This document shows positions 31,085-41,988 of a stretch of DNA of 64,000 nt, piece by piece. Made by a program: the position numbers and the translations under genes. The stretch covers positions 3,286,001-3,350,000 of the forward strand of contig NC_062996.1 of the NCBI RefSeq assembly GCF_023078275.1. Reading direction: 5' to 3'. Source of the stretch: Leguminivora glycinivorella (taxonomy: Eukaryota > Arthropoda > Insecta > Lepidoptera > Tortricidae). Under the pieces are notes generated by a model, which did no database searches, had not been told where the DNA came from, and saw nothing but the letters and a program-made list of their open reading frames with translations. The first letter of the stretch is position 1, and every line of letters begins with the position of its first letter.

Positions 31085-32166
31085 TCCCGTCCGCGGTCGA
31101 TTTACGACGGACGTCCGCGTAGTATGTTCTTAGCTTGAATATACGTGCACTACGTGCACTTCAGTTCGTTTGTGTTGCGAGTGCCGCGGCCGCTGCAGGA
31201 CACCATCGCGAGTGCAGACTTCTGGCCGAAGGGCGTGGTGTTTCGGCGGTTCCGGGGCAACCTGCCGAACCCTACGCCGTGTCAGACGACGCAACGGAGC
31301 CACGCTGTTACGTCGTCGCCTAAATAGAATATTGTTTTTTTTTGTCTGATTTTTACTGTTTTATGTGCTATACCGCTATACCTATTGTTTTTATTTTTTA
31401 GTTTCACAGGGCTTTGGTTTTACTGTTATGCTGTGTAACTTATTTGAATAATAAATAAATACAAGCTAGGAACATACTACGCGGACGTCCGTCGTAAAGC
31501 TAGGAACATACTACGCGGACGTCCGTCATAAAACGACTGCGACCGCGACCTATCAGTGTGCACGGAACAAAACATCCAGAGAGCCAGATTTCGATCGGAC
31601 GTCCGTGCGCTCAAGGCCACGTCCGCGTCCGTCGACCGATAGTTTGCACGGTTATGTGTAATGTCATTGTCCAGATTCCCGTCCGCGGTCGATTCACGAC
31701 GGACGTCCGCGTAGTGTGTTCCTAGCTTTATGTGTATTTCCATTGTCCAGATTCCCGTCCGCGGTCGATTTACGACGGACGTCCGCGTAGTGTGTTCCTA
31801 GCTTGAATCGACCGCGACCGCGACCGATCAGTGTGCACGGAACAAAACATCCAGCGAGCCAGATTTCGATCGGACGTCCATGCGCTCAAGGCCACGTCCA
31901 CGTCCGTCGACCGATAGTTTGCACGGTTATGTGTAATTTCATTGTCCAGATTCCCGTCCGCGGTCGATTTACGACGGACGTCCGCGTAGTGTGTTCCTAG
32001 CTTTAAGCTAGGAACATACTACGCGGACGTCCGTCGTAAAACGACCGCGACCGCGACCTATCAGTGTGCACGGAACAAAACATCCAGAGAGCCAGATTTC
32101 GATCGGACGTCCGTGCGCTCAAGGCCACGTCCGCGTCCGTCGACCGATAGTTTGCACGGTTATGTG
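31085..32166. mobile_element. Array of GCTAGGAACATACTACGCGG-ended MITEs
   Basis: At least five full or partial copies of a roughly 230-bp element lie side by side, some end to end. Inverted ends are GCTAGGAACATACTACGCGG and GACGTCCGCGTAGTGTGTTC; the core holds GTGTGCACGGAACAAAAC and inner inverted GTTTGCACGG. The last copy is split by the P-like element and resumes at 33,313-33,390. An isolated end of the family is also present at 11,702-11,730. Confidence 0.8.
31134..31462 (+). pseudogene. Retroposed 3' fragment inside the MITE array
   Basis: GC-rich coding-like segment ending in an in-frame stop at about 31,325 (phrase FWPKGVVFRRFRGNLPNP near its end), then an AT-rich trailer finishing in AATAATAAATAAATAC. 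This is the form of a 5'-truncated retroposon. I do not recognise the protein with confidence; a gag-like or host origin is possible. Confidence 0.4.
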
Positions 32167-33312
32167 CACAGAACTAAATCAAGATAGAAGGAAAAAGTGT
32201 ATCTACTTCGCGTGCGGAAAAGTTAAATAGCGAGCGACATTGTTCGCCGCGCAAGTCAGTCTGCTCTCGACCGCTGCCCGCGAGTGACATACAGTGAAAA
32301 ATACAAAATGGGTCGGTATTCGATAATTAACTGTTCAAACACCACCAATAAAAGCAAGAGTGTTAAACAAAGTGTTTCCTATCATCGGTAAGTACCATTT
32401 GTCCTAAAATATTTTTTATTAAATAAAAAACACGATTTTCCTATTTTTATCATCAAAACATTAGCTGACGTACGGCCGTCAAACTAGTTTTCCATTGCGG
32501 CTTTAATTTGACGAGTCCGACTTGGCGTGCGTTTAAAACAAGCGATATAAAAATAGGCTATTCAAACTGTCGAGACAAAGGTAGATTTGTTATTTTGTCC
32601 GTCGAACTCACGTCGAACTTAAGAATAGTGGTGCACCACGGAACTAAATCGTCATGTATGCTGCGATTTCCTTATTCGATTTAAATCGATTTTGCGAAGC
32701 AGTGGAAATTATAAATATGTTTTTATATTGTTATGAACCTATACATATAAAGTACGAGTGAAAAGTAAATTTAACTTTAAAATAGGTTACAGTTACGGTA
32801 TTAACGTTGAATTTGTGGTCGGCAGAAAAACAAATACAAACATAATACGCTCTATATTTATTATGAATAAAAATAACTCTAAAAATGTGTTAATGGTTAA
32901 TTATATTTATATATTACTAAAAGTTGTAACAAATAACATGAGGATAATGAAGTGAGTACATGGTCGATTTTCTTAAAAATATTACGAAATATTAACTAGT
33001 ATTAATACCTACCTACTAAAATCTTTGTTCCTGGCCTTAGGCAAATTATATACCTACTAGTGAATTGTTTGTCATCACACGAATACAGTTATATACTTAC
33101 TTCATTTCACAACGAAGATGAACATCCGATATTTTTAACTTCGGTGGGCATCCCGCAAGCAACCTCCACAATCGATCGAATAGGTTACGCGGCGACAACG
33201 TTCCCATCACTAAAGTACACTCGTGACGTCATAGGCTCGACACAAAACGTTACACGCTCGGTTTCGCTGTTAATCGCCGAGCATTTTCCTTCTATCTTGA
33301 TATAGTTCTGTG
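32167..33312 (+). mobile_element. P-like (THAP-type) DNA transposon, internally deleted
   Basis: Its 29-bp inverted ends start CACAGAACTAAATCAAGATA and differ at one base between left and right. They are flanked by a perfect 8-bp duplication GTTATGTG (32159-32166, 33313-33320) inside a MITE whose other copies carry the site once. The 8-bp target, roughly 30-bp ends and a THAP-like first coding exon are the combination expected of P elements. At 1146 bp it is too short for a full transposase. Confidence 0.75.
32308..32387 (+). CDS. THAP-like first exon of a P-type transposase (remnant)
   Basis: ATG in a good context (ACAAAATGG) opens 26 codons plus two bases before a strong donor, CATCG/GTAAGT at 32,388. 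The peptide runs MGRYSIINCSNTT ... VSYHR, like the start of THAP zinc fingers (x-C-x-x-x-C-x-N ... VSFHRFP). The first zinc-ligand Cys position holds Ser5 while Cys9 is kept, so zinc binding should fail. A TCAGTC initiator lies at 32,256-32,261, about 50 bases upstream. Downstream exons encoding the rest of THAP and the catalytic core are not visible; an unrecognised 81-codon frame (33,060-33,305) runs up to the right end. Confidence 0.55.
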
Positions 33313-33713
33313 GTTATGTGTATTTCCATTGTCCAGATTCCCGTCCGCGGTCGATTTACGACGGACGTCCGCGTAGTGTGTTCCTAGCTTATGCCGATTC
33401 GATTATCGGTTCTAGGCCATTCAAGGTATAAAATAAAACTCTTATAAAACTGACAGAACAGTTTTAGTAGAAAGAAAATACCCCATGGAGAATAGAGGTA
33501 TCTCTATTCTTCATGAAATACCCTATTTTGAATTTGTCCACTGTCAACCGGGCCAACCGGCTCGTAACAGACAATTCAGACAAACCAGCTTCGACTCTGC
33601 TTTCTGCTTAATAGAGAGTAGAGGGTTTTTTACTGGTTTATTATTGCTCAACTTACTTAATTAACTACACCCAAGTAGATATTTTTCAAGTAAATTCATA
33701 TCAATTGAATACA

Positions 33714-34891
33714 ATGTCCAAGACTACTGGTACATGGTAAGTGAAGATCCCGTTTAGTAATCTATTGCCGCCAATACAGACGGACTGCAACTTGTATCGG
33801 AACTGCAGAGCCACTGCAAAGTCGGTGTTCGTTCTCATATAAGCTACTGTCTGTATCGGTTTTATTTTTTAAACTAGACTGCTGAAAATGTACTTATATG
33901 TGCCTGAAAAGGTAGTCTTACTGTAACATAATGTTTAATTGTATATTTCGACCTGCAATGTAACCTGATTCTTATATACAATAAAACTTTCAACTAATAC
34001 TAGCCATAATGAATGAAATACGTTAACTTTATTTCCAGTATAGTGAAGAAACATCAGTGGGGCTCTAATGTGAAGGCCACCTTTTATGTTATGAGATTTG
34101 AAGATGATAATGGTGAAATTAGAAGTGATAGCTTTTACCTTGATGGCCGCCCTGAAGCCACAGCTATAGTTTATGCAATAACGACGGGTTACTATAAACA
34201 TCATAAACCTCCACATTGCCTTGATGTCAAAGTTAAAGTTAAGACAAGCAGTGTAAAAAGAAAAGTTTTTGTTGCAAAGGAGTGTCGCAATATTTTACTA
34301 AACATAAAAACCGAAGGATTTGATAAACATCTTCTGTGTCAAAATGAATGGACAGAAGTAATAGTTATAAAAGAAAAACAACCTGACACCTCTGTATGTA
34401 AAAATGAAAAAGTTTTTTTGTATACCTTTGATATCAACTTCACAGTAGATGTCTCAACTCAAGAGGACCTCTTAAATGTGTACAGTGAACTTTATCAAGA
34501 AATAGAGTTCACCGACTTCAAGCTGCGGGCGACTGATGGCACTGTGCCTGTACATAAAAGTATACTGTTCATTCATAGCGAGATGTTCCGGGCAATGCTG
34601 AAGGGGCAGTGGAGAGAGACAGGAGAAGCCAGCATTGACATGGTGGGGGTGACAGTACAGACCTTACAACACTTGAAGGAATACATGTACTTAGGCACTA
34701 TTCCCAATACAGGGCTAGAACCACTTCTTTTGTTGGCGAGACGCTGTTTGATGGATAAGTTGGCTGCCGGATGCATAAAAAAGTTGATCAAAAATGTAAC
34801 TCCGGCCTCATTTAATGCTCTTTTTGATCTTGCATTTCAAAACAACATACCTGAACTAATGAAAGGACTTGTATTTGAAAATTCCCAATAA
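33714..34891 (+). CDS. BTB-domain protein, copy P (2 exons)
   Basis: Exon 1 is 33714-33736 (23 nt, start ATG, donor TG/GTAAGT). Exon 2 is 34039-34891 (acceptor TTTCCAG). Together they are 876 nt, 291 residues. The N-terminal 150 residues are beta-rich and Lys-rich, possibly a degenerate MATH-like domain, but I do not see a confident match. Residues about 160-260 are a BTB/POZ domain (TDFKLRATDG, VHKSILFIHSEMFRAML, LKEYMYLGTI), followed by a short helical BACK-like tail. Proteins of the SPOP/TDPOZ type with this BTB serve as Cullin-3 substrate adaptors; that role is inferred. AATAAA signals are at 35,021 and 35,031. Confidence 0.85.
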
Positions 34892-35401
34892 TGCTGTAGG
34901 TACAGTCAACCAATTGGAATCCTAGGCCACTCTACAACCATGTCAAAATGACAAGCAGTAAGAGATTTCTTACAATCCTACCTCCTCCTACAAACATTTT
35001 GTTACTAATTCTTGATAATTAATAAAAAATAATAAAAGTCACTTGGTCTTTTAGTTGTATTTTACAAAAATACGAGTATTGAAGTAATTACCTAATTTTA
35101 TTTTAGTGTACATATTTAGATATCCAAACATACAGCGAATATGACAGAAAACAAGTTTTTGGTTAATACTTGAATAGTTATTGAACGAAATTCACTATTA
35201 GTCAAAAGCCTACAAGTAACAAGTAATTATAATCTCTCGTTTAGGAACCATTCATATTGGTGTCTCGCCCAAGGCAAGGTAAGGCAAATTACTTTCCACT
35301 TTTACTTATTCAGATATTTCTTATTCTTGACTGATAGTAAATGCCAAGAGGCGTGATTCCTTTGCTTGCCTTGATTAATATTTTACATACATACGAGTAC
35401 A

Positions 35402-35731
35402 GTCACGCCTGTATCCCATAAAGGAGTAGGCAGAGCACATGAAACTACTCAAGTTTCAGTGCCACTCTTGGTGATTAAGGGGGTTGAAAGAAAACGAAAT
35501 TGTGACTGCTGTTACAGATTGCCAGCCTTTCGCCTGCGCCACAATTTTACCCATATCCCACAGTCTACTTCTACTACACCCACGGGAAGAAAGGGGACGG
35601 TGAAAGTCTTAACCACACTATTTATTTATCTTTTAATTAAATATGATTTTTTGCCAAGAGTGGCACTGAAGCTTTAGTAGTTTCATGTGTTCTGCCTACC
35701 CCTTTATGGTATACAATACAGGCGTGTTTGT
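35402..35731. mobile_element. Fold-back repeat (CACGCCTGTATCCCATAAAG ends)
   Basis: Left arm TCACGCCTGTATCCCATAAA... and CAGTGCCACTCTTGG are mirrored by CCAAGAGTGGCACTG ... and TTTATGGTATACAATACAGGCGTG. Unit Q keeps only the left arm (41,711-41,950). A separate right arm copy lies at 36,190-36,262, flanked by GTCGCAT duplications. Confidence 0.7.
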
Positions 35732-36123
35732 GTGTGATTTTTTACTGCACTACAGTGGAGTAAAATTCATTTACATATCTATCTCATAGAATTTTTTACT
35801 AGTTTATATATCATACATTCTCGTCACCGCTTTCAGTTCCGCTTCATCAAAAGCCACCGTTTATAATGTAAATCCTTGATTACTTACACGAAATAACTGG
35901 GTTTTAAGTTTAAGTAAATGCCCATTGCACATTCTCTATTGATAAACTTAAGGTCGTAGGATAAAAAAAACACCATAGACAACACGTTTTATTAAATAAC
36001 ATGTGAACTGTATAATATGTTCATGAATCCAAGCCCAAGGGTAAGTAACTAAGTATATTGAAACAAAGATGTAATGTACATTTAAAATTAGGTAAGTAAC
36101 ATAAATAACATCTCAAAGTAAGT

Positions 36124-36358
36124 AAGGTGCATTAGGGTAATTCCGAAGGCGACTAATTACGAAAGTCGCATGTTTCGTTTTTTTTCAACCCCTTATTTGC
36201 CAAGAGTGGCACTGAAGCTTTAGTTTCATGTGTTCTGCCTACCCCTTTATGGGATACAGGCGTGATTGTATGTTGTATGTATGTATGTCGCATATAAAAA
36301 TCACCATTATTTCCATCATATCAAGATTCCCCTTTCGGAATTACCCTAATGCACCTTA
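36124..36358. mobile_element. MITE with AAGGTGCATTAGGGTAATTC ends, unit P
   Basis: Perfectly mirrored ends AAGGTGCATTAGGGTAATTC and GAATTACCCTAATGCACCTT. The unit Q copy is 49,321-49,460, so it predates the duplication. The unit P copy is enlarged by a nested fold-back arm. Confidence 0.78.
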
Positions 36359-36597
36359 AAGTAAAAAAAAAATACAATTCTTACAAACAAGTACTCTTAC
36401 TTAAACACAGTAAATACTATTTTGAAGAATACTTAATGTTTACCTATTCGTTTATTTTTTTTGATTTATTTTTTAATACAGGAACTAAGGTACCTATGTA
36501 GTCTATCTGTATGCTATTTTCACATTTCGAAAATAAATTATTTTAGTACGTTTATCAATTTCTTAGGGCATTATTCGAAGCCAAAAATAACTTTGAA

Positions 36598-37535
36598 TAT
36601 AGTACATTGTGCAACAAGGGTGGTAAGGGGGTCATTAAAGACGCGTGTTATCACAACACAAGACACAAGTCTTTAATGTCCTTACCTCCTGAGTTACACA
36701 CAATGTTTTTCATCACATTTGAGAGAAAAATACAGAGGAAACAGTCATAAGGCAAAACCTTCAACCGGCGGCGTTGGGACCAGTAGTGCATCTTGATCTA
36801 CATCAACATTATTCACATTAAATCCATTGTTTTTGATAACAAACACTTTTTGAACGAAAACAAACACGAAAATACTGCATATAAATTAAATGAAACGTTC
36901 AAAAAAGCATATAAATCATATAATTATTATATATATGTATGTATAATATATATTTATGTATAATATATATTTTATTTTATTCTGAATATGTATTTATTAT
37001 ATGTATATAAGTAGGTTTATTGCGATAAGTATGAATACTGACTTGTGTTTTCTTATTTAATTTTTTTTAATCCTGCACCAAACTAAGCTTTCTGTTTAGC
37101 CCAATGGTTGACTGGTAGAGAATGCCTCAAGGCGTTAAGTCCGCCATTTGTACTCTTTTTTTTTTGTAAATTTGTAGGTGTTTGTTTTTGTAAATAGGCA
37201 ACGGTGGGTGCCTCGCGTACGCACGCGGTATTGTCAGATTGTAAATTATAACAATTTATCTGAGTTAAATATGCAAAACAAACTGAAATAATTGTAAAAC
37301 ATAAATGAAATGCATTTTTCATACCGTATAATATATTTTGTAGTTTAATAGTCAAATTTTGGTTGTGCAATAAAAATCCTTGGCAGATTGAAACATCCTT
37401 TGCCTGAAGTATTGTACGGATTGTATTAATTTTTAAAACTAAATCCATTATTCCCTTGGGAATAAAATAGTACATTATGCTTCAGTACACGAAGACGCAA
37501 TGATACCTTTAAACAGCAAATGTGATGAAAAAGTA
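36598..37535. other. Insertion in unit P with a possible small secreted ORF
   Basis: Absent from unit Q (about 49,690). It contains an AT-rich (TATA)n tract near 36,920-37,010 and, on the minus strand, an open frame of 130 codons (37,083-37,475). From an internal Met at 37,322 the sequence starts MKNAFHLCFTIISVCFAYL, which looks like a signal peptide, but the tail reads like translated interspersed repeat. I would not call it a gene without expression data. Confidence 0.35.
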
Positions 37536-37581
37536 TATTTCTGCATAACACTAAATAAGACTATGATTTAAATGCTGGACA

Positions 37582-37866
37582 TCATTTACATGTTTCTATA
37601 TGTCTAAATAGTCCACTTTTTTGAGTAAATTGCTTGTGACACGCTTCACACGAGAAAGGTTTCTCTCCCGTATGTGTCCTCGCATGTCTCTCTAAGTTCA
37701 CCTTTGATTCAAATAGCTTGTTACAATCTTTACAGGCGTGAGTTCGTTCTCTAGGCTTTCTAGCCACCTTTTCTCCAGTGTGGATTTTTTGATGTGCCTT
37801 TAGAGAATAATTCTGAGTAAATTGTTTGTAATCGATGGAATCAGGCGTTACTTTGCGGAAATCCAT
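37582..37866 (-). pseudogene. Truncated C2H2 zinc-finger gene (unit P copy)
   Basis: Matches the last 80 codons of the gene at 49,730-50,760 almost exactly. It keeps the helix half of finger 8 plus fingers 9 and 10. The break falls inside finger 8 before its C-x2-C, where about 12 unrelated codons (MDFRKVTPDSID) provide an accidental start. The missing 5' fingers and acceptor make it a fragment. Confidence 0.85.
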
Positions 37867-37904
37867 GTTAATCGTAAACTAGAACTTTCGTTAATCGTAA
37901 ACTA

Positions 37905-38215
37905 GACTTGACGTGTCACAGGTTAATTTTAGAATAATTTTGTTTAGTTTTATTTTAAGATAATATTACGTACTTACCTACCTACTTACTTACCTTACCT
38001 ACCTATAATGTAAAAACCTATGTGTAGTGTATAAAATCAAATATAAATATATGTATGTATCAAATAAAAATTTGAATAAACATTTAAAAAAATCAACATT
38101 ATTTATTTATTTATTAGTAAAACGCGTTTATTGCGATCTTGATTTTAACAAGTTTCTGCCATACATGACATGACAATAAAACCAATGCGTCACGAAACTT
38201 AAACTGACATAACAA
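37905..38215. repeat. Fragment of the ZAD-unit 3' flank
   Basis: Homologous to 9,930-9,997 plus 11,410-11,690 and to 24,840-25,040, though it lies in the BTB region. It shares with the 9,930 copy the short form GTCACAGGTTAATTTTAG, against the longer form at 12,407 and 24,773. It also preserves empty sites for the elements at 25,596 and 30,882. Confidence 0.75.
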
Positions 38216-38217
38216 AA

Positions 38218-38592
38218 ACCGGCCAAGAGCGTGTCGGGCCACGCTCAGTGTAGGCAGTGTAGGGTTCCTTAGTTTCCGTATTTTTCTCAAAAACTACTGA
38301 ACCTGTTAAGTTCAAAATAATTTTCCTAGAAAGTCTTTATAAAGTTGTACTTTTGTGATTTTTTTCATATTTTTTAAACATAATTATGGTTCAAAAGTTA
38401 GAGGGGGGGAGGGGGACACATTTTATTCCACTTTTTATTTTACCACTTTGTCGGCGTGATTCATATACATATTGGTACCAAATTTCAGCTTTCTAGTGCT
38501 AACGGTCACTGAGATTATCCGCAGATGGACGGACGGACAGACAGACATGGCGAAACTATAAGGGTTCCTAGTTGACTACGGAACCCTAAAAA
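38218..38592 (-). repeat. Partial AGGGTTCCGTAG-family repeat
   Basis: Minus-strand copy running ACCGGCCAAGAGCGTGTCGG ... CTACGGAACCCT with an internal deletion of the central C-run section. Confidence 0.75.
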
Positions 38593-38971
38593 ACAGTGAA
38601 AATATTAAAATAAAGAATTGTTCCTGAAAAAGTAACATAATCTCTTAGTTGACTTCTACGATCACGGGAAGAAAGGGGTGGTGAAATTCTGAACCAGTCA
38701 GCACATGGGATTATACTGTAACCATTTCTTATATGGGTGCACCTGTACCTACTTAAACTTCCAGTATGTTATTCTTATTTATCATACCTTACACCACCAG
38801 CGACAAAGCAAGCTAAGGCGTAAAATACACCTGAAACGGCAAGGGACGTGGGGCGTGGAGCGGACGCCTGCGCCGCGTCGCTTGAGTGTAATTTAAAAAA
38901 CGCCTGCTTAATACATTTTGTATAGGAAAGACGTAAACTTCCCTTCTCCACTCCTTACGGATTGATGTCCG

Positions 38972-39264
38972 CTATTGCCAGTTGTTACAAAATACGTCAA
39001 GGTCGTCCCGCCATCTCTTCTTTGGTCTACCTCTGGCTGGGCTAATTTGCAGTAACCATTCAGTAGTCACTTTGGCCCACCGTTCCGAGTACATTCCGCA
39101 AACATGCCCCGCCCAATCCCACTTGAGCTTGGCTGTCTTGACACCCACATCTACTATACCAGTTCTGGAGCGCAGTTCGGTGTTCCTAACCCGATCGGTT
39201 CTATGAACTACAAGTATGCTGCGCTCCATTGCTCTTTGGAAAATCTTGAGATTTGGGCGGCGGT
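38972..39264 (-). pseudogene. RTE-like retrotransposon C-terminal fragment
   Basis: Minus strand: NLKIFQRAMERSILVVHRTD, then RVRNTELRSRTGIVDVG...KLKWDWAGHV...GRPKKRWRDD. This is the highly typical post-RT region of RTE/Craft elements. No RT core is attached. Confidence 0.85.
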
Positions 39265-39732
39265 TAAAAATGAAATCAACAGAAGAAACGAAAAACTAAG
39301 GAAAAACTGATGAGTGAAACACAAAATGCTCAAAGGTAGCTGAGCACTCTAAGCAGTGAGTTGACAGCTGACAATAAAATGACTAATGACAATAATGACA
39401 TTTTAGCTTTTTTTACAAATAAATATCTAAAATAGTGCTGTCGATTCAATTATCGTTTCTAGGCCATTCAAGGTATAAAATAAAACTCTATGATTGATTT
39501 CGACAGAACAGTTTTCGAGGAAAAAAATACCCTATTTATTTGAATTTGTCAACCGACTCCTAAATCCTAATAAACGAAAACGACAAACCACTCGAACGTT
39601 TCTATAGGTTAGACTGGTAGAGGGTCTTTATTGAAGTTTATTGAAAACGTAGTGATTATATTCTCTTTGGTTTATTGTTGCATACCGTAACTAACAACAC
39701 CCAAGTCGAGATATTTCAATTAAATTAATACA

Positions 39733-40770
39733 ATGTCTAACGGTACGTGGTAAGTAAAGTTCCCGTTTAGTACCTACTCTATTGCCGCCAATGTAACTCT
39801 CCAACTTGTATGGGATTGGGAACTAATTACAGGGCAACTGTAATGTCGGTGTTCAGTTCTTTATGTTTTAAACTAATATTTGCCATAATGAATGAAATAC
39901 GTTCACTTCATTTCCAGTATAGTGAAGAAACAACGGAGTGGCTCTAATGTGAAGGCCACCTTTTCTGTTATACGGTTTGAAGATCATCATGGTGATATTA
40001 GAAGTGATAGTATTTTCCTCGATGACCGCTCTGAAATCACAGCTGTAGTTTATGCAATAACGACGACTTACTATAAACACCATAAACCTCCATATTGCAT
40101 TTCAGTCAAAATTAAGGCAAGCAGTGCAAATACAAAAAAATCATATGCAAAGGAATGTCGCAATATTTTACTAAACATAAAAACCGAAGGATTTGATAAA
40201 CATCTTCTGTGTCAAAATGAATGGACAGAAGTAATAGTTATAAAAGAAAAACAACCTGACATTTCTGTATGTAAAATTTCTAATGAAAAAGTTCTTTTGT
40301 ATACATTTGATATAAACTTCTCTGTAGATGTCCCAACACAAAATGACCCCTCAAATGTATACAGTGAACTTTATCAAGAAATAGAGTTCACCGACTTCAA
40401 GCTGCGGGCGACTGATGGCACTGTGCCTGTACATAAAAGTATACTGTTCATTCATAGCGAGATGTTCCGGGCAATGCTGAAGGGGCAGTGGAGAGAGACA
40501 GGAGAAGCCAGCATTGACATGGTGGGGGTGACAGTACAGACCTTACAACACTTGAAGGAATACATGTACTTAGGCACTATTCCCAATACAGGGCTAGAAC
40601 CACTTCTTTTGTTGGCGAGACGCTGTTTGATGGATAAGTTGGCTGCCGGATGCATAAAAAAGCTGATCAAAAATGTAACTCCGGCCTCATTTGATGCTCT
40701 TTTTGATCTTGCATTTCAAAACAACATACCTGAACTAATGAAAGGACTTGTATTTGAAAACTCCCAATAA
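39733..40770 (+). CDS. BTB-domain protein, copy Q (2 exons)
   Basis: Exon 1 is 39733-39749 (17 nt, donor TG/GTAAGT) and exon 2 is 39918-40770. The 870 nt give 289 residues. Exon 1 is two codons shorter than in copy P (MSNGTC against MSKTTGTC); the splice phase is the same. The BTB half (from about residue 158) is nearly identical to copy P at the DNA level (three differences over about 420 nt), while the N-terminal 80 residues differ at many positions. AATAAA signals are at 40,899 and 40,909. No stops or lost splice sites, so both copies look intact. Confidence 0.85.
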
Positions 40771-41154
40771 TGCTGTAGGTGCATTGGCTATTTGCATGAT
40801 AATAGTTTATGTCACTAATATGTTCATCTTTCTTTCAATGATTACAATTATAATGAGTAGTATAAGTGGATAAGTTTTGTTACTAATTCTTGATAATTAA
40901 TAAAAAAGAATAAAAGTCACTTGGTCTTTTAATTGTATTTTACTAAAATACAAGTATTGAAGTAATTACCTAATTTTATTTTAATGTACATATTTAGATA
41001 TCCAAACATACATCGAATATGACAGAAAACAAGTTTTTGGTTAATACTTGAATAGTTATTGAACGAAATTCACTATTAGTCAATAGCCTACAAGTAACAA
41101 GTAATTATAATCTCTCGTTTAGGAACCATTCATATTGGTGTCTCGCCCAAGGCG

Positions 41155-41590
41155 AGGTAATAGTTATTTGTTATACAAGGGGGCAAAGTTGTATTTTAAC
41201 GCCGAGTGTGGAATTGAAAAACGAGCAAGTGAAAGAATTCTATAGTTGAACCACGAGCGAAGCGAGTGGTTCGAGAATAGAATCCTGAACTTGCGAGTTT
41301 TTTTAACACACGAGAAGTAAAATACATTTGCACCAGAGTGTAACACAAAACTTTTCCCCTCACTATAGCGAGGAAACTACAACGCAAAAAATGCGTTTAT
41401 CACTGCTTCCAGTAGTTCCACAGGTGGTAAATCATCTTTATTACTAGATTCACCTACTTTTATTAACTTTGTTAGCAGTTAATTTGACTTTATTCAAGGT
41501 CAAATTACTTTACCCACTAGTGGATAAAATGCGTTTTTACCCGCTGGTATTAAAGGACAAAACACATGTTTCCGAGCTAGTGAGGGGAAA
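41155..41590. repeat. Interspersed repeat inserted in unit Q
   Basis: Unit P (about 35,281) lacks it. It holds motifs AACGCCGAGTGTGGAATTG, CGAGCGAAGCGAGTGGTTCG and CACACGAGAAGTAAAATAC, shared with a widespread repeat type. No coding potential is seen. Confidence 0.55.
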
Positions 41591-41988
41591 AACAAATTAC
41601 TTTCCACTTTAACTTATTCAGATATTTCTTATTCTTGACTGATAATAAATGCCAAGAGGCGTGATTCCTTTGCTTGCCTTGATTAATATTTTACATACAT
41701 ACGAGTAATGTCACGCCTGTATCCCATAAAGGGATAGGCAGAGCACATGAAACTTCTTAAGTTTCAGTGCCACTCTTGGTGATTACGGGGGTTGAAAGAA
41801 AACGAAATTGTGACTTTGCTGTTACAGATTGCCAGCCTTTCGCCTGCACCACAATTTTACCCATATCCCACAGTCGACTTCTACTACACCCACGGGAAGA
41901 AAGAGGACGGTGAAAGTCTTAACCACACTATTTATTTATCTTTTAATTAAATACTGCACTACAGTGGAGTAAAATTCATTTTCAGTAC

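Larger units (their letters stand above)
33392..37870. repeat. Segmental duplication unit P (BTB gene, truncated zinc-finger gene)
   Basis: Collinear with 39,436-50,950 (unit Q), starting at TTCTAGGCCATTCAAGG and covering the BTB gene, its 3' flank, two fold-back MITEs and the end of a minus-strand C2H2 gene. Unit P has a roughly 0.9 kb insertion (36,598-37,535); unit Q has larger insertions. Confidence 0.88.
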
